Positions 51,731-60,212 of a DNA stretch of 64,000 nt are shown here, piece after piece; the first letter of the stretch is position 1; every line of letters begins with the position of its first letter. The DNA lies in NCBI RefSeq assembly GCF_023074175.1, contig NZ_JADPKS010000126.1:53882-117881 (forward strand). The letters run 5' to 3'. A program made the position numbers and the translations under genes. The stretch comes from Bradyrhizobium sp. 139 (lineage in GTDB: Bacteria > Pseudomonadota > Alphaproteobacteria > Rhizobiales > Xanthobacteraceae). Below the pieces are notes generated by a model that did no database searches, had not been told where the DNA came from, and saw only the letters and a program-made list of their open reading frames with translations.

Positions 51731-52750
51731 ATGCTCGCGACGCTGAACTCCAGGCAAATCGTCGAAGAGATCGTGAAGGACACGGTCAAGGACAACGATC
51801 CGCACGACGCCGTGCAGATTTCGCCCGACACGGTGCTGGCTTCGCGCCCCATCAGCGTTGCGCCCGCCTTCGCGCCTGAGATCGCGACCCGTCCGGAGCC
51901 CAAAATAAATCCGAAGTTCGCGCCGCAGCCCACGATTAATCTGGAGCCGAGGTTCAGTCCTGTCTCGGAGCGGCAGGCGGCAGCGCCCTCGGTCGACACT
52001 GCCGTGCGCGTCGCGGCCAGCGATGGTCACAACCGGCAGAAGCGATCCTCCGCCGGCAAATGGCTACGCGGCGCATTCGTTACCATATTGTTCGCGGGCG
52101 GAAGCGCGGCCGCCACCGTCGCCTGGGAGAAACATGGCGACACGGCCAAGCAGATGCTCGCCGAATGGACGCCTGCATTGTCATCATGGACACCTGCATT
52201 GTCATCGCTGCTGCCTTCGACATCGCAGACGGCGCCGGTCGCCGCCGCGCAGGCCGCGCCTCCCGCGGAGCAAGCTGCAGCGGATGAAACGATCGACCAA
52301 TCTGCGAGCCCGCCTGCGGTTCAGGTTGCGGCAGCCGCGCCTGCCGCAACACAGCCCGATGCAGCGCAGTCGGTCGAATCGATGACGCGCGATCTTGCAG
52401 CGATGGCGCAGCAGATCGAAGCACTCAAGGCCAGCATCGCCGAGTTGAAGACCGGGCAGGAGCAGATGGCACGCGAGATGGCGAAACCGCCCGCGCCAAA
52501 GCCGGTGGCTGAGGCCAAGCCGGTCGATCCGCGCGCGCGCGCGTCCACGCTCCCGCCGCGGCCTCCGGCGCCGCCGGTTCGCAAGCCGAAGCCGGTCGTG
52601 TCGCAAACCTACATGCCGGCATATTCGCCCGCGCCGCTCGCACCTTCGCAGGCTGCCGCGGGCGCGCCGCCGCCAGCACCGCTCGCCACGACGCAAGCCG
52701 TTGCCGATGATGACGGACCTGTCGTGCGTCCGCCGATGCCGCTGCGCTAG
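51731..52750 (+). CDS. Single-pass membrane protein with coiled coil, paralog-like to 34149
   Basis: 339 residues from the ATG at 51731 (AAAGGAG eight bases upstream). Cytoplasmic segment (1-100), transmembrane helix about 112-130 (WLRGAFVTILFAGGSAAATVAW), a duplicated WTPALSS motif, Ala/Pro-rich sequence, a coiled coil about 220-255 (VESMTRDLAAMAQQIEALKA), and a Pro-rich tail. Its order of parts matches the protein at 34149. A terminator follows at 52864. Function unknown. Confidence 0.75.
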   Translation: MLATLNSRQIVEEIVKDTVKDNDPHDAVQISPDTVLASRPISVAPAFAPEIATRPEPKINPKFAPQPTINLEPRFSPVSERQAAAPSVDTAVRVAASDGHNRQKRSSAGKWLRGAFVTILFAGGSAAATVAWEKHGDTAKQMLAEWTPALSSWTPALSSLLPSTSQTAPVAAAQAAPPAEQAAADETIDQSASPPAVQVAAAAPAATQPDAAQSVESMTRDLAAMAQQIEALKASIAELKTGQEQMAREMAKPPAPKPVAEAKPVDPRARASTLPPRPPAPPVRKPKPVVSQTYMPAYSPAPLAPSQAAAGAPPPAPLATTQAVADDDGPVVRPPMPLR

Positions 52751-53147
52751 ACCAAGCGCCAACGCAGCGTCGCTGTCGGTACGTCGCACAAGCTGTCCGA
52801 CTCGACGTGACGCGTTGAGTCCGGGCGACTACGGAGACCGATGACCGTCTTCCGTCAGGAGAAAAGGCCGTCGGGATTTATGCCGGCGGCCTTCTCGTGC
52901 AGCTGCCGGTTCCCGGAGCCCGGTTCTGCTGCAATTCCATGCCTCATGATCGCGCTGACATATTTAATAAAATGTTAACGGGCTCAGATGCTGCACATCA
53001 TTTCTGCGCCATAAGCACAGAGATTGCGCGGCCGGTGCATTCGATAAAGATCGACTCAGTGGTACCATCTGTCATGTGTTGAAGACTTCCGTTGAAGACT
53101 TGTAGCCAAGACTTTCAGGACTTGGGTCGTCACACCGGGGAATTCAG
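52751..53147. other. Intergenic gap with terminator and AT-rich tail
   Basis: About 400 bp. A terminator stands at 52864. The remainder to 53147 is AT-rich (TATTTAATAAAATGTTAACG near 52965) and likely holds the promoter of the DUF6894 gene. No supported coding frame was found. Confidence 0.4.
52864..52893 (+). terminator. Terminator after the 51731 gene
   Basis: AAGGCCG(TCGG) and (CCGG)CGGCCTT form a stem around GATTTATG; the T run is short (TTCTCG). Confidence 0.65.
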
Positions 53148-53378
53148 ATGCCTTACTACTCCTTCGATCTGGTGGTTGGTGAAGAGTTCAAGAACCAGGG
53201 CGGAATCATCCTCGAAGACATCGAGGTCGCTTCCGATCGCGCCGATCAATTGGCCACCGAACTGTCGCAAGTGAAGCCGGAGCTGCAACGGAAGGGTTGC
53301 GCGGTGCGCGTCACCGATCGCGATCACAACGAGGTCTATCGTACGCCGCTCGACCCCGTGCCGGCCTGGCGACGCTAG
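53148..53378 (+). CDS. DUF6894 family small protein
   Basis: 76 residues. Starts MPYYSFDLVVGEEFKNQGGIILEDIEVASDRADQL, the style of the DUF6894 proteins that are numerous in Bradyrhizobium and Methylobacterium, where an N-terminal beta strand (YYFDL) and a GG/LEDIE element are followed by helix and strand (GCAVRVTDRDHNEVYRTPL). Cytoplasmic. Function unknown. Its stop abuts the SDR gene stop on the other strand. Confidence 0.75.
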   Translation: MPYYSFDLVVGEEFKNQGGIILEDIEVASDRADQLATELSQVKPELQRKGCAVRVTDRDHNEVYRTPLDPVPAWRR

Positions 53379-54164
53379 CTATTCGTCCAGCACCGGCGGC
53401 TCGAACCAGTTCGTCAGCGACAATCCGCCGTCGACGACGAAGGCTGCGCCGGTGACGTAGCCTGAGAGCCTGTTCGACAATACTGTCAGCGCCATCGGCG
53501 CGAGGTCCTTGGCCTCGCCGAGACGTCCGAGCGGGATGTGCCGCGCCAGCGAGGCGTCCGCGACGAACCCGCCGGCCGCGATCGCGCCGGGCACCAGCGC
53601 GTTGACGCGGATGTCGTGACGCCCGAACGTCTTCGCGAGTTCCTTCACCAGCATCGCCATTCCCGCCTTCGCCGTCGAATAATGCGGCAGGTTGCGCGGT
53701 GTGCCCGCATGCAGCGAGGTGAGAAACAGGAACGAGCCGGGCCGTTTCGCCGCGATCAGCCGTTCTGCCAGCCCGCGCGCCAGATGAAATCCGGCATCGA
53801 GATTGACGGCATGCATCTCCTGCCATGTCCTGCGATCGACCGCGAGCGCATGATCGGACTCCCGCCGCGGCGGCGATGCGCTGTGGACGAAATACGTCAC
53901 CCCACCGAGCACGGCCTGTGCGGCGCTCAGCAGCGCATCGCAAGCGTCTGACCTGGCGAGATCGCCGACCCACCGCACCGCCAATTCAGGCTTGCTGCTC
54001 GCGCCGGTCGCCGCACTCACCCGTTCCGCGCTCACATCGGCGAACATGGTCCGGACGCCCTCGCCGACCAGCGCCTGCGCGATTGCGCGGCCGATGCCAT
54101 TGCCTGCGCCGGTGACGAGCGCCGTGTCGCGTGCGGGGTCGAATGGCGTGCTGAACAGGCTCAT
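53379..54164 (-). CDS. Short-chain dehydrogenase/reductase
   Basis: 261 residues from the ATG at 54164. Rossmann motif TALVTGAGNGIGRAIAQAL (about 14-32) with TGxxxGIG, the NAG-like VHSASPP, catalytic Ser in LTSLHAGT and YSTAKAG (Y and K of YxxxK, about 158-162). NAD(P)(H)-dependent oxidoreductase; substrate unknown. The gene is convergent with the DUF6894 gene and divergent from the small secreted gene at 54292. Confidence 0.92.
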   Translation of the reverse strand: MSLFSTPFDPARDTALVTGAGNGIGRAIAQALVGEGVRTMFADVSAERVSAATGASSKPELAVRWVGDLARSDACDALLSAAQAVLGGVTYFVHSASPPRRESDHALAVDRRTWQEMHAVNLDAGFHLARGLAERLIAAKRPGSFLFLTSLHAGTPRNLPHYSTAKAGMAMLVKELAKTFGRHDIRVNALVPGAIAAGGFVADASLARHIPLGRLGEAKDLAPMALTVLSNRLSGYVTGAAFVVDGGLSLTNWFEPPVLDE

Positions 54165-54291
54165 GTCGCTCTCCGGGGCCGGGGACGGCCACGATAGCGC
54201 ACCGCACCGGGAAGCAACAAATACGTCCCGTCGCCATTGCGGAGCGGCCCGCCGGACGCTAGCCTTCAAAAAAACGGAGGAGATACCAAGG

Positions 54292-54681
54292 ATGCGCACC
54301 GGTTTCCTGATGGCGGGTCTGCTGCTGTTCGCCGCGCCGGCCCAAGCGGCGGACCATCCACGCTCGACCTATGTGACGATGGTCTTGCAGGCCTTCGCCG
54401 CCAGGGTCGAATGCCCGAATACCGATCTCGCCTATCAGGACCTCGTGCAGAAGGCGCAGCAGATGCAGCTGCCGGACGGCACCACGGAGAAGGTGCGCAA
54501 GGCAATCGCCTGGATGCACACCGGCGGCAAGATGGGCGAAAAGCAGGACGACGATTTGATGGCCGAGGTCGCGGTCGCGACGCAGGCAACCGACATGGAC
54601 CAGCGCCGTCTTGGCATGCCCGGCTGGTGCGAGGCCCAGAAAACCAATCTCGCCGGCCTGATCCGCAGCAAGGGCGGCTAG
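54292..54681 (+). CDS. Small secreted hypothetical protein
   Basis: 129 residues from the ATG at 54292, after CGGAGGAGATACCAAGG. Signal peptide 1-19 (ending AQAAD). The mature part is helical with two Cys (RVECPNTD, MPGWCEAQK) that could form a disulfide. Not recognised. Alone on its strand; the upstream frame is a shadow of the SDR gene. Confidence 0.75.
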   Translation: MRTGFLMAGLLLFAAPAQAADHPRSTYVTMVLQAFAARVECPNTDLAYQDLVQKAQQMQLPDGTTEKVRKAIAWMHTGGKMGEKQDDDLMAEVAVATQATDMDQRRLGMPGWCEAQKTNLAGLIRSKGG

Positions 54682-54791
54682 GCGCTCTTTCGCGGCGTTA
54701 AGCACGCCGCGGCAGAACCGAAGCTGCGGCTAACAATCGTCACAATCCTCGACACCATGCCGCCTCTCCGAATGCGAACAGGAGAGCCCTC

Positions 54792-55052
54792 ATGCGGAGT
54801 ATCCATTTCGTTTTCGCCGGCGCACTTGCGGCCGTCACGGTGCTGACCGCGCCCGCCCTGGCGAAGAATTCAGATGCCCAGAAAAGCGAGGAAAAATCCG
54901 CCTCGTCATCCTGTAGTGCCTATCAGCAGACGCCCGACGGCGCGTGGGAACCGCTCCCCTGCAAAGCGACAGGCGAACGCCCACAGCCGCAGACCCAGAA
55001 TCCCACTTCGAATCGCACTTCGCAGCAGGGCGCCGACAGCGGGGAGCGTTGA
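54792..55052 (+). CDS. Small secreted polar hypothetical protein
   Basis: 86 residues. Signal peptide 1-25 (ending PALAKN). The mature part is Ser/Gln/Pro-rich with two Cys (SSCSAYQQTPDGAWEPLPCK) and a polar tail of TQNPTSNRTSQQG. AACAGGAGAGCCCTC ribosome site upstream. Probably periplasmic; function unknown. Confidence 0.75.
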   Translation: MRSIHFVFAGALAAVTVLTAPALAKNSDAQKSEEKSASSSCSAYQQTPDGAWEPLPCKATGERPQPQTQNPTSNRTSQQGADSGER

Positions 55053-55074
55053 GCGCGCCCGCGCTTACCGGCTG

Positions 55075-55260
55075 TCAGCTATGGGCCGGCCCGCGCATGA
55101 TCTTCATGGCATCGGCAATGTGACGCCACTCCCTGGCCTCATCGGCCTCACCGCGGCCCTCGCAGGCCTGGGCCTGCTCGGCGGCCTTCGCGATCGCAGC
55201 AAAGCCGTGCTGTTCGAGCATCTGCCGCGCAACGGTATGGACCTGGACCTCGGACATCAT
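55075..55260 (-). CDS. Short hypothetical helical protein
   Basis: 61 residues from the ATG at 55260 (GGGAGAG upstream, tandem ATGs). Strongly helical: VQVHTVARQMLEQHGFAAIAKAAEQAQ and EADEAREWRHIADAMKIM. The in-frame extension to 55461 lacks a ribosome site. Proteins of this size and style are common in Bradyrhizobium; no function is known. Confidence 0.6.
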   Translation of the reverse strand: MMSEVQVHTVARQMLEQHGFAAIAKAAEQAQACEGRGEADEAREWRHIADAMKIMRGPAHS

Positions 55261-55485
55261 GGGCGCTCTCCCGTCTGACCAAACCACGGTGCATCGCTCG
55301 GCTGTCCCGCGGTCGCCAACAACGATTTCGCAGCAGCTCCTGTTCCGGCAGCAGCCGATCACATCGGCAGGCCCGGGAACCTGAACGGGCGCCCAAGCAA
55401 GACCCAAGCAAGACAAAGGCGGTCCGCTATGCCCAGCGGACCGCCTATTCACCCACCCCAAATTGGAAGTCTTCGGCCGCGTCCC

Positions 55486-55767
55486 CTACGCGACCGCCAC
55501 GCGCTTGCGCTCGAGATCGTTGGGCACCTCGATATCGACCTCCAGGGTCGACACTTCGACGCCGCGCTCGAGCCGGACGATGACCTTGGTCGGATCCAGC
55601 GTGACGTGCCTGGAGACGACGGCGAGAATTTCCTCACGCAGCACGCCGAGCAAGTCGGGCTGGCCGCGCAGTCCGCGTTCATGCGCGAGCAGGATCTGCA
55701 ACCGTTCGCGTGCGACGGGTGCAGAGGCCTTGTTGCCGCGGAGAAGCCGAAGCAGACCCATGCTCAT
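55486..55767 (-). CDS. minE: Cell division topological specificity factor
   Basis: 93 residues. Start at 55767 (GGAGGG five bases upstream); an ATG six bases later gives the more usual MGLLRLLRG N-terminus. ASAPVARERLQILLAHER and REEILAVVSRH match the MinD-binding helix and dimer region; VEVSTLEVDIEVPND is the C-terminal strand. It displaces MinCD from midcell. Its ATG overlaps the minD stop (ATGA), so translation is coupled. Confidence 0.94.
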   Translation of the reverse strand: MSMGLLRLLRGNKASAPVARERLQILLAHERGLRGQPDLLGVLREEILAVVSRHVTLDPTKVIVRLERGVEVSTLEVDIEVPNDLERKRVAVA

Positions 55768-56579
55768 GCAGCCCTCCGTCGCAGCAGACGATCCATGAAG
55801 CCCTTGCGCTCGGTCGGCACCTGCATCGGCACGGTGTCGCCGCACAGCCGCCGTGCCGCGTCGATATAGGCCCGCGCAGGCGCACCGTCCGCGTTCGACA
55901 GCGTTACCGGCGTGCCGACATTGGAGGCCTTCAACACGTCCTGGCTCTCGGGAATGATCCCGAGCAAGGGCGTTGCGAGGATTTCCAGGATGTCGTCGAT
56001 GGTCAGCATCTCGCCGCGCGCGGCGCGCGAGGGATCGTAGCGGGTAATGAGGATGTGCTTCTCGACGCGCTCGCCCTTCTCGGCCCGCACCGTCTTGGAA
56101 TCGAGCATGCCGATAATGCGGTCGGAATCGCGCACCGAGGAGACTTCGGGATTGGTGACGATCACGGCCTCATCCGCAAAGCGCATCGCCATCGAGGCGC
56201 CGCGCTCGATACCAGCCGGGCTGTCGCAGATCACCCAGTCGAAGCGAGCGCGCAAATCGTCGATGACCTTGCCCACGCCCTCCTCCGTCAGCGCGTCCTT
56301 GTCGCGGGTTTGCGAGGCCGGCAGCAGCCAGAGGTTTTCGAGCCGCTTGTCGCGGATCAGCGCCTGCGGCAGTTTGGCCACGCCCTGCACCACGTTGATG
56401 AGGTCAAACACGACCCGGCGCTCGGCGCCCATCACGAGGTCGAGGTTGCGCAAGCCGACGTCGAAGTCGACGACGACGACCTTGTCGCCGCGTTGCGCGA
56501 GCGCGGCGCCCAGCGCGGCGGTCGTCGTCGTCTTGCCGACGCCCCCCTTACCTGATGTCACGACCAGTACTTTACTCAT
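55764..56579 (-). CDS. minD: Septum site-determining ATPase MinD
   Basis: 271 residues. Deviant Walker A VTSGKGGVGKTTTTAALGAAL (about 7-27), Walker B region VVVDFDVGLRNLDLVMG, CDSPAGIERGA and the C-terminal amphipathic helix (KGFMDRLLRRRAA) for membrane binding. It works with MinC and MinE to place the division site. It is the middle gene of minCDE on the minus strand; 21 bp separate it from minC. Confidence 0.97.
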   Translation of the reverse strand: MSKVLVVTSGKGGVGKTTTTAALGAALAQRGDKVVVVDFDVGLRNLDLVMGAERRVVFDLINVVQGVAKLPQALIRDKRLENLWLLPASQTRDKDALTEEGVGKVIDDLRARFDWVICDSPAGIERGASMAMRFADEAVIVTNPEVSSVRDSDRIIGMLDSKTVRAEKGERVEKHILITRYDPSRAARGEMLTIDDILEILATPLLGIIPESQDVLKASNVGTPVTLSNADGAPARAYIDAARRLCGDTVPMQVPTERKGFMDRLLRRRAA

Positions 56580-56600
56580 CTGAAGTATCTCCTTTGCTGG

Positions 56601-57299
56601 TCAGTCCAGTGCCGTAATTCGCATGGTGTTGCCCTGCAGCCAGGCCTGGGCAGGCCGGCCGCGCAAGGCGTCGTCGATGTCGTCGGCGGTCTGATAAAAC
56701 CCATCGATTGCAAGCAGTTCGGCCTCGATCTTCTGGCAATAGATGCGCGCGCTCGTGTGCCCGTTCACGCCCGCCATGGCCCGGCCGCGCAAGGCGCCGT
56801 AGATGTGGATGGAGCCGCCGGCGACGACTTCTGCGCCGGAGCCGACCGAGCCGAGAATGGTGACGTCACCTTCCGGGAAGATCACGGTCTGGCCCGAGCG
56901 CACGGGGTTTTCGAGCAGGAGCGACGTCGGCTTGCTCTGGGCCTTCACTTCAGCCTTCTTGGGCGCGCTCGGCTCGACCACGCAACTGCGCCCGCCCGAG
57001 AGCAGCGGCGGCATGGACGGCGTCAGCCGGCCCTCCTCTACCCCCTCGATCCCGAGCACGCGGATGTTACGGTCCTGAAGGCTGGTGAGCAGATGGCCGA
57101 TGCCGGATTGGCTGAGATCGACCGAGGACAGATCGATCACCACGGGCCGGCCGGCGAAGAAGCCCGGCGAGCGCGCGATCGTGGTGTCGATCTCCAGCAG
57201 CCAGTCCTGGATCGGAACCGTCGGTACGAACACGAAGGCCACATAGGAGCGCCCGCGCAGGCGCACCATTTGGCGTTGAGGTTTTGCTGCAGCCTGCAT
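56601..57299 (-). CDS. minC: Septum site-determining protein MinC
   Basis: 232 residues, the normal length. An N-terminal domain (FVPTVPIQDWLLEIDTTIARSPGFF, PVVIDLSSVD) blocks FtsZ assembly, and a C-terminal beta-helix (PVRSGQTVIFPEGDVTILGSVGSGAEVVAGGSIHIYGALRGRAMAG) dimerises and binds MinD. First gene of minCDE. A gap of 272 bp before it holds a palindromic repeat. Confidence 0.96.
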   Translation of the reverse strand: MQAAAKPQRQMVRLRGRSYVAFVFVPTVPIQDWLLEIDTTIARSPGFFAGRPVVIDLSSVDLSQSGIGHLLTSLQDRNIRVLGIEGVEEGRLTPSMPPLLSGGRSCVVEPSAPKKAEVKAQSKPTSLLLENPVRSGQTVIFPEGDVTILGSVGSGAEVVAGGSIHIYGALRGRAMAGVNGHTSARIYCQKIEAELLAIDGFYQTADDIDDALRGRPAQAWLQGNTMRITALD

Positions 57300-57470
57300 A
57301 GCGGCCGACTCGTTCCCTTTATTGAATGGTTAACGATGCGGCGGATATGGTTAACGGTCGGTTAATTTCTCTGTGAGGTTACGTGGATTGGCGCTGGGCG
57401 GCGGGGATGGGGTCCTGGCTCGCGCCGGGGCAACATTCGGACAATATGGCGCGCAACCAGCCCCGACATT

Positions 57471-57548
57471 GTCATTGCGAGCGCAGCGAAGCGATCCAGA
57501 ATCTTTCCGCGGAGGGACTCCGGATTGCTTCGCTGCGCTCGCATTGAC
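57471..57548. repeat. Palindromic repeat element between min operon and transport locus
   Basis: TTGCGAGCGCAGCGAAGC at the left is matched by GCTTCGCTGCGCTCGCA at the right, a 17-bp arm pair around about 33 bp (ATCCAGAATCTTTCCGCGG). It is a dispersed type seen across Bradyrhizobium genomes. It lies between the divergent minC gene and the substrate-binding protein gene, and could end the latter's transcripts. Confidence 0.85.
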
Positions 57549-57571
57549 GGAGTATGGGGCGACAGCGCCCC

Positions 57572-58579
57572 CTACTTCTTCACCTTGCTCGCATCCATTT
57601 TGATGGCGGGGTCGAGCATCTTGGTCGTGAACGCGGTCGTCACGTCGAACGGCTTCTCCATGCCGAGATAGGTCTGGACCAGCTCGTAGTCCTTCTTCAT
57701 CCGCTCGCCCTCGATCCAGCCGAGCGACTTGGTCGTCGTGAATTCGTCGGTCATCAAATATTTGATGCGCTCCCACTGGCGTTCCTGGTTCGCCTTGTCG
57801 AGACCGGAGACCTGGTCGAGCAGCGCCTTCAGGCATGGTGCAGCGTCGGCAACGCAAGTCGCAAAAGCCTTCTGCGAGATGCGCACGAACTCTTCGACGA
57901 GTTTCGGATTCTTCTGGAGATAAGCGCCGTTGACGATCAGCGAATTGCCGTAGGGATTGAGCCCGATGTCCTTCCAGTTGACGAAGCCGAGATCGGGTCC
58001 GAACTCGATCACCTTCAGATCGTGCTCGTTGTAGAAATCGCTGATGATGTCGACGGTGTGGCTCTTCAGCGCCGCAATCTTCGCAGTCGGCCCGATATTG
58101 ACGAAGCTGACGGCATCAGGCGCGATGCCTGCTGCCTTCGCAAACGCCGGCCACATCACGCGCGAGGCGTCGCCCGGCGGATTGCCGATCTTGTGGCTCG
58201 GAAAATCCTTGACGCCGTTCACGCCGTAGCTTTTGAGCCAGTAGAAGGTCTGGCCGGTGTTGGCATAGATGCTCATCAGCGCGACGTCGTCGGCGCCTTT
58301 GCTCTTCGCCACCAGCATGGTGGCGAGATCGGCGATGCCGAAGGGCGAGCCGCCGGAGCCGACCTTGGCGGCGGAGACGCCGGAGCCCTTGCCGACCTCG
58401 ATGGTCAGGTCGATGCCGGCCTTCTCGTACCAGCCTTGCGCCTTGGCGTAATAGAACGGCGAATGGTCGGCCGTCGGTGTCCAGTTCAGGATCAGATTGA
58501 CCGCCTCGCCTGCGGTCGCCGGCAAACCGAGCATCAGGGTCAAAGCCAGTGCCGAGCCCGCCGCCTGCAAACGCTTCAT
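57572..58579 (-). CDS. ABC transporter substrate-binding protein, NMT1/THI5-like
   Basis: 335 residues from the ATG at 58579 (GAGGAGA site upstream). Signal peptide 1-24 (ending ATAGEA). NMT1/TauA-like fold: VNLILNWTPTADHSPFYYAKAQGWYEKAGIDLTI, GSGVSAAKVGSGGSPFGIADLATMLVA and VSFVNIGPTAKIAALKSHTVDII. Related proteins bind thiamine precursors, sulfonates, nitrate or aromatic compounds; the ligand here is unknown. Divergent from tetR, and presumably part of the same transporter as the permease (59410) and ATPase (63117). Confidence 0.9.
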   Translation of the reverse strand: MKRLQAAGSALALTLMLGLPATAGEAVNLILNWTPTADHSPFYYAKAQGWYEKAGIDLTIEVGKGSGVSAAKVGSGGSPFGIADLATMLVAKSKGADDVALMSIYANTGQTFYWLKSYGVNGVKDFPSHKIGNPPGDASRVMWPAFAKAAGIAPDAVSFVNIGPTAKIAALKSHTVDIISDFYNEHDLKVIEFGPDLGFVNWKDIGLNPYGNSLIVNGAYLQKNPKLVEEFVRISQKAFATCVADAAPCLKALLDQVSGLDKANQERQWERIKYLMTDEFTTTKSLGWIEGERMKKDYELVQTYLGMEKPFDVTTAFTTKMLDPAIKMDASKVKK

Positions 58580-58661
58580 CGCATCTCTCCTCGTTGCCGC
58601 GACCCGGCTTGTCGCTCTCCCCATGTGAGGATACCAATGCAACAAGCCCGCCTTCAACTTG

Positions 58662-58677
58662 TCAACTGTTTGGTTGG
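58662..58677. promoter_or_regulatory. Candidate TetR operator at the SBP-tetR divergent region
   Basis: TCAACTGTTTGGTTGG ends three bases before the tetR ATG. It agrees with the TCAAC-N4-TGGTTGA element at 59328 in 11 or 12 positions, including TCAAC and TGGTTG. Confidence 0.45.
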
Positions 58678-58679
58678 AA

Positions 58680-59327
58680 ATGCCCGCAAAACGTTCAGGC
58701 GACACCGTGCCGCAGCGGCGCGACCCTGCCGCCACCCGCAAGAAGCTGCTCACCGCGGCGCGCCTGGAGTTCGCCCGCCACGGTTTTGCGGGCGCCCGCG
58801 TCGACGAAATTGTCGAGCGCGCGGGTGTCAACAAGCAGCTCGTCTACCACTATTTCGGCGACAAGGACGCGCTCTATCTCGCTGTCCTCGAATGGGTTTA
58901 CGCCGACATCCGCGAGCAGGAGCGCCAGCTCAACCTCGAAGGCCTGCCGCCCGAAAAGGCGATCCGGAAGCTAATCGAAGCCTCGTTCGATTACCTCGCC
59001 ACGAATCCTGATTTCATCGTGCTCCTGAACGACGAGAACCGCGGCGGTGCGCGCCACGTCCGCGGCTCGACCCGGCTCGAGGCCATGCACTCGCCGCTGG
59101 TCCGGAGCGTATCCCACATCTTGCACGAGGGCGTCCGCGCCGGCGTGTTCCGCAAGGGGATCGACCCGATCCAGCTTTATATCTCGATCGCCGGCCTCAG
59201 CTATTTCTATCTCTCCAACACACCGACGCTGTCGGCGATCTTCGGCAAGGACCTGTCGAGCCGGGCCGCGCGGCGCGCCCGCCGCAGGCACGTCGCCGAT
59301 CTGGTGCTTCAATCACTCCGGCTGTAA
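58680..59327 (+). CDS. TetR family transcriptional regulator
   Basis: 215 residues from the ATG at 58680; a GTG-like upstream frame would include the operator. The N-terminal helix-turn-helix is typical: TRKKLLTAARLEFARHGFAGARVDEIVERAGVNKQLVYHYFGDKDALYLAVL. The ligand domain (about 80-200) is helical with aromatic residues. A matching operator lies on each side of the gene. It is placed to control both the divergent binding protein gene and the downstream operon. Ligand unknown. Confidence 0.92.
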   Translation: MPAKRSGDTVPQRRDPAATRKKLLTAARLEFARHGFAGARVDEIVERAGVNKQLVYHYFGDKDALYLAVLEWVYADIREQERQLNLEGLPPEKAIRKLIEASFDYLATNPDFIVLLNDENRGGARHVRGSTRLEAMHSPLVRSVSHILHEGVRAGVFRKGIDPIQLYISIAGLSYFYLSNTPTLSAIFGKDLSSRAARRARRRHVADLVLQSLRL

Positions 59328-59343
59328 TCAACCAACTGGTTGA
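59328..59343. promoter_or_regulatory. Candidate TetR operator before the permease operon
   Basis: TCAACCAACTGGTTGA is a palindrome with seven-base perfect arms (TCAACCA / TGGTTGA) and a two-base centre. It starts directly after the tetR stop and 67 bases before the permease start. Confidence 0.6.
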
Positions 59344-59409
59344 AACTTCCCCGGAGGCCGGTTAGGCTGACGCGAGCGGCAGGGTGGCCGCAGCAACAGG
59401 GAGCAATCG

Positions 59410-60180
59410 GTGGCAGGAGACGCGGCCCGCACCTCGCGCAGCTTTGCGGTCATCCTGATCGTGCACCTCGCCGTGCTCGTGCTGTGGCAGGTGGCGGTGG
59501 ATGCCTTCCACGTGCCGAAATTCATCCTGCCCTCCCCGCTCGCGACGGTGCAGACGCTGGGCACCCCGAGCTACGCCTGGGGTGCCAACACCCTGGTCAC
59601 CGCAATCGAGATCCTCGGCGGCTTTGCGCTCGGGGCATTCGTCGGCGTTGCCCTCGCGGTGATCTTCAGCTGGGCGCCGCTGATCAGCCTGGTGCTGCTA
59701 CCGCTGTTCGTGACGCTGAACATGATCCCGAAAGTCGCGCTCGGTCCGCTCCTCATCGTCTGGTTCTCCTACGGCATCGTGCCGAACATCTTGATCGCCT
59801 TCAGCATCTGCTTCTTCCCGATCCTGCTGACCACCGCGCGCGGCTTGCGCGAAGTCGAGCCGGATCTGCTCGATCTCGTCAAATCGCTGCGCGGTTCGCG
59901 CTGGGCGCTGTTCCGCAAGATCCAGCTGCCGGGATCGCTGCCTTACGTTTTCTCCGGCATGAAGGTCGGCGCGATCCTTGCGGTCGCCGGTGCCATCGTC
60001 GGCGAGTTCATCGCCTCCGAGCGTGGGCTCGGCTATCTCATGATCCAGGTGCAGTCCTCGCTCGACACGCCCGCCATGGTCATGGCCGTCGTGCTGCTGA
60101 CGCTGCTTGGAGTCGCACTCTATGGTCTGGTCCTCGTCCTCGAACGCATGTTCGTGGTCGGCGACGCCAGACAGACTTGA
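59410..60180 (+). CDS. ABC transporter permease
   Basis: 256 residues, GTG start. About six transmembrane helices (for example VILIVHLAVLVLWQVAVDA, LISLVLLPLFVTLNMIPKVALGPLLIVWF). The EAA-type loop region LLDLVKSLRGSRWALFRKIQLPGSLPYVFSGMKVG contacts the ATPase; this is the NMT1/SsuC/TauC class. First gene of the five-gene run to 63887. Partner ATPase is at 63117, binding protein at 57572. Confidence 0.93.
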   Translation: MAGDAARTSRSFAVILIVHLAVLVLWQVAVDAFHVPKFILPSPLATVQTLGTPSYAWGANTLVTAIEILGGFALGAFVGVALAVIFSWAPLISLVLLPLFVTLNMIPKVALGPLLIVWFSYGIVPNILIAFSICFFPILLTTARGLREVEPDLLDLVKSLRGSRWALFRKIQLPGSLPYVFSGMKVGAILAVAGAIVGEFIASERGLGYLMIQVQSSLDTPAMVMAVVLLTLLGVALYGLVLVLERMFVVGDARQT

Positions 60181-60212
60181 AAACGACAGGCTTAAGACCA
60201 AGGATCAAACCC

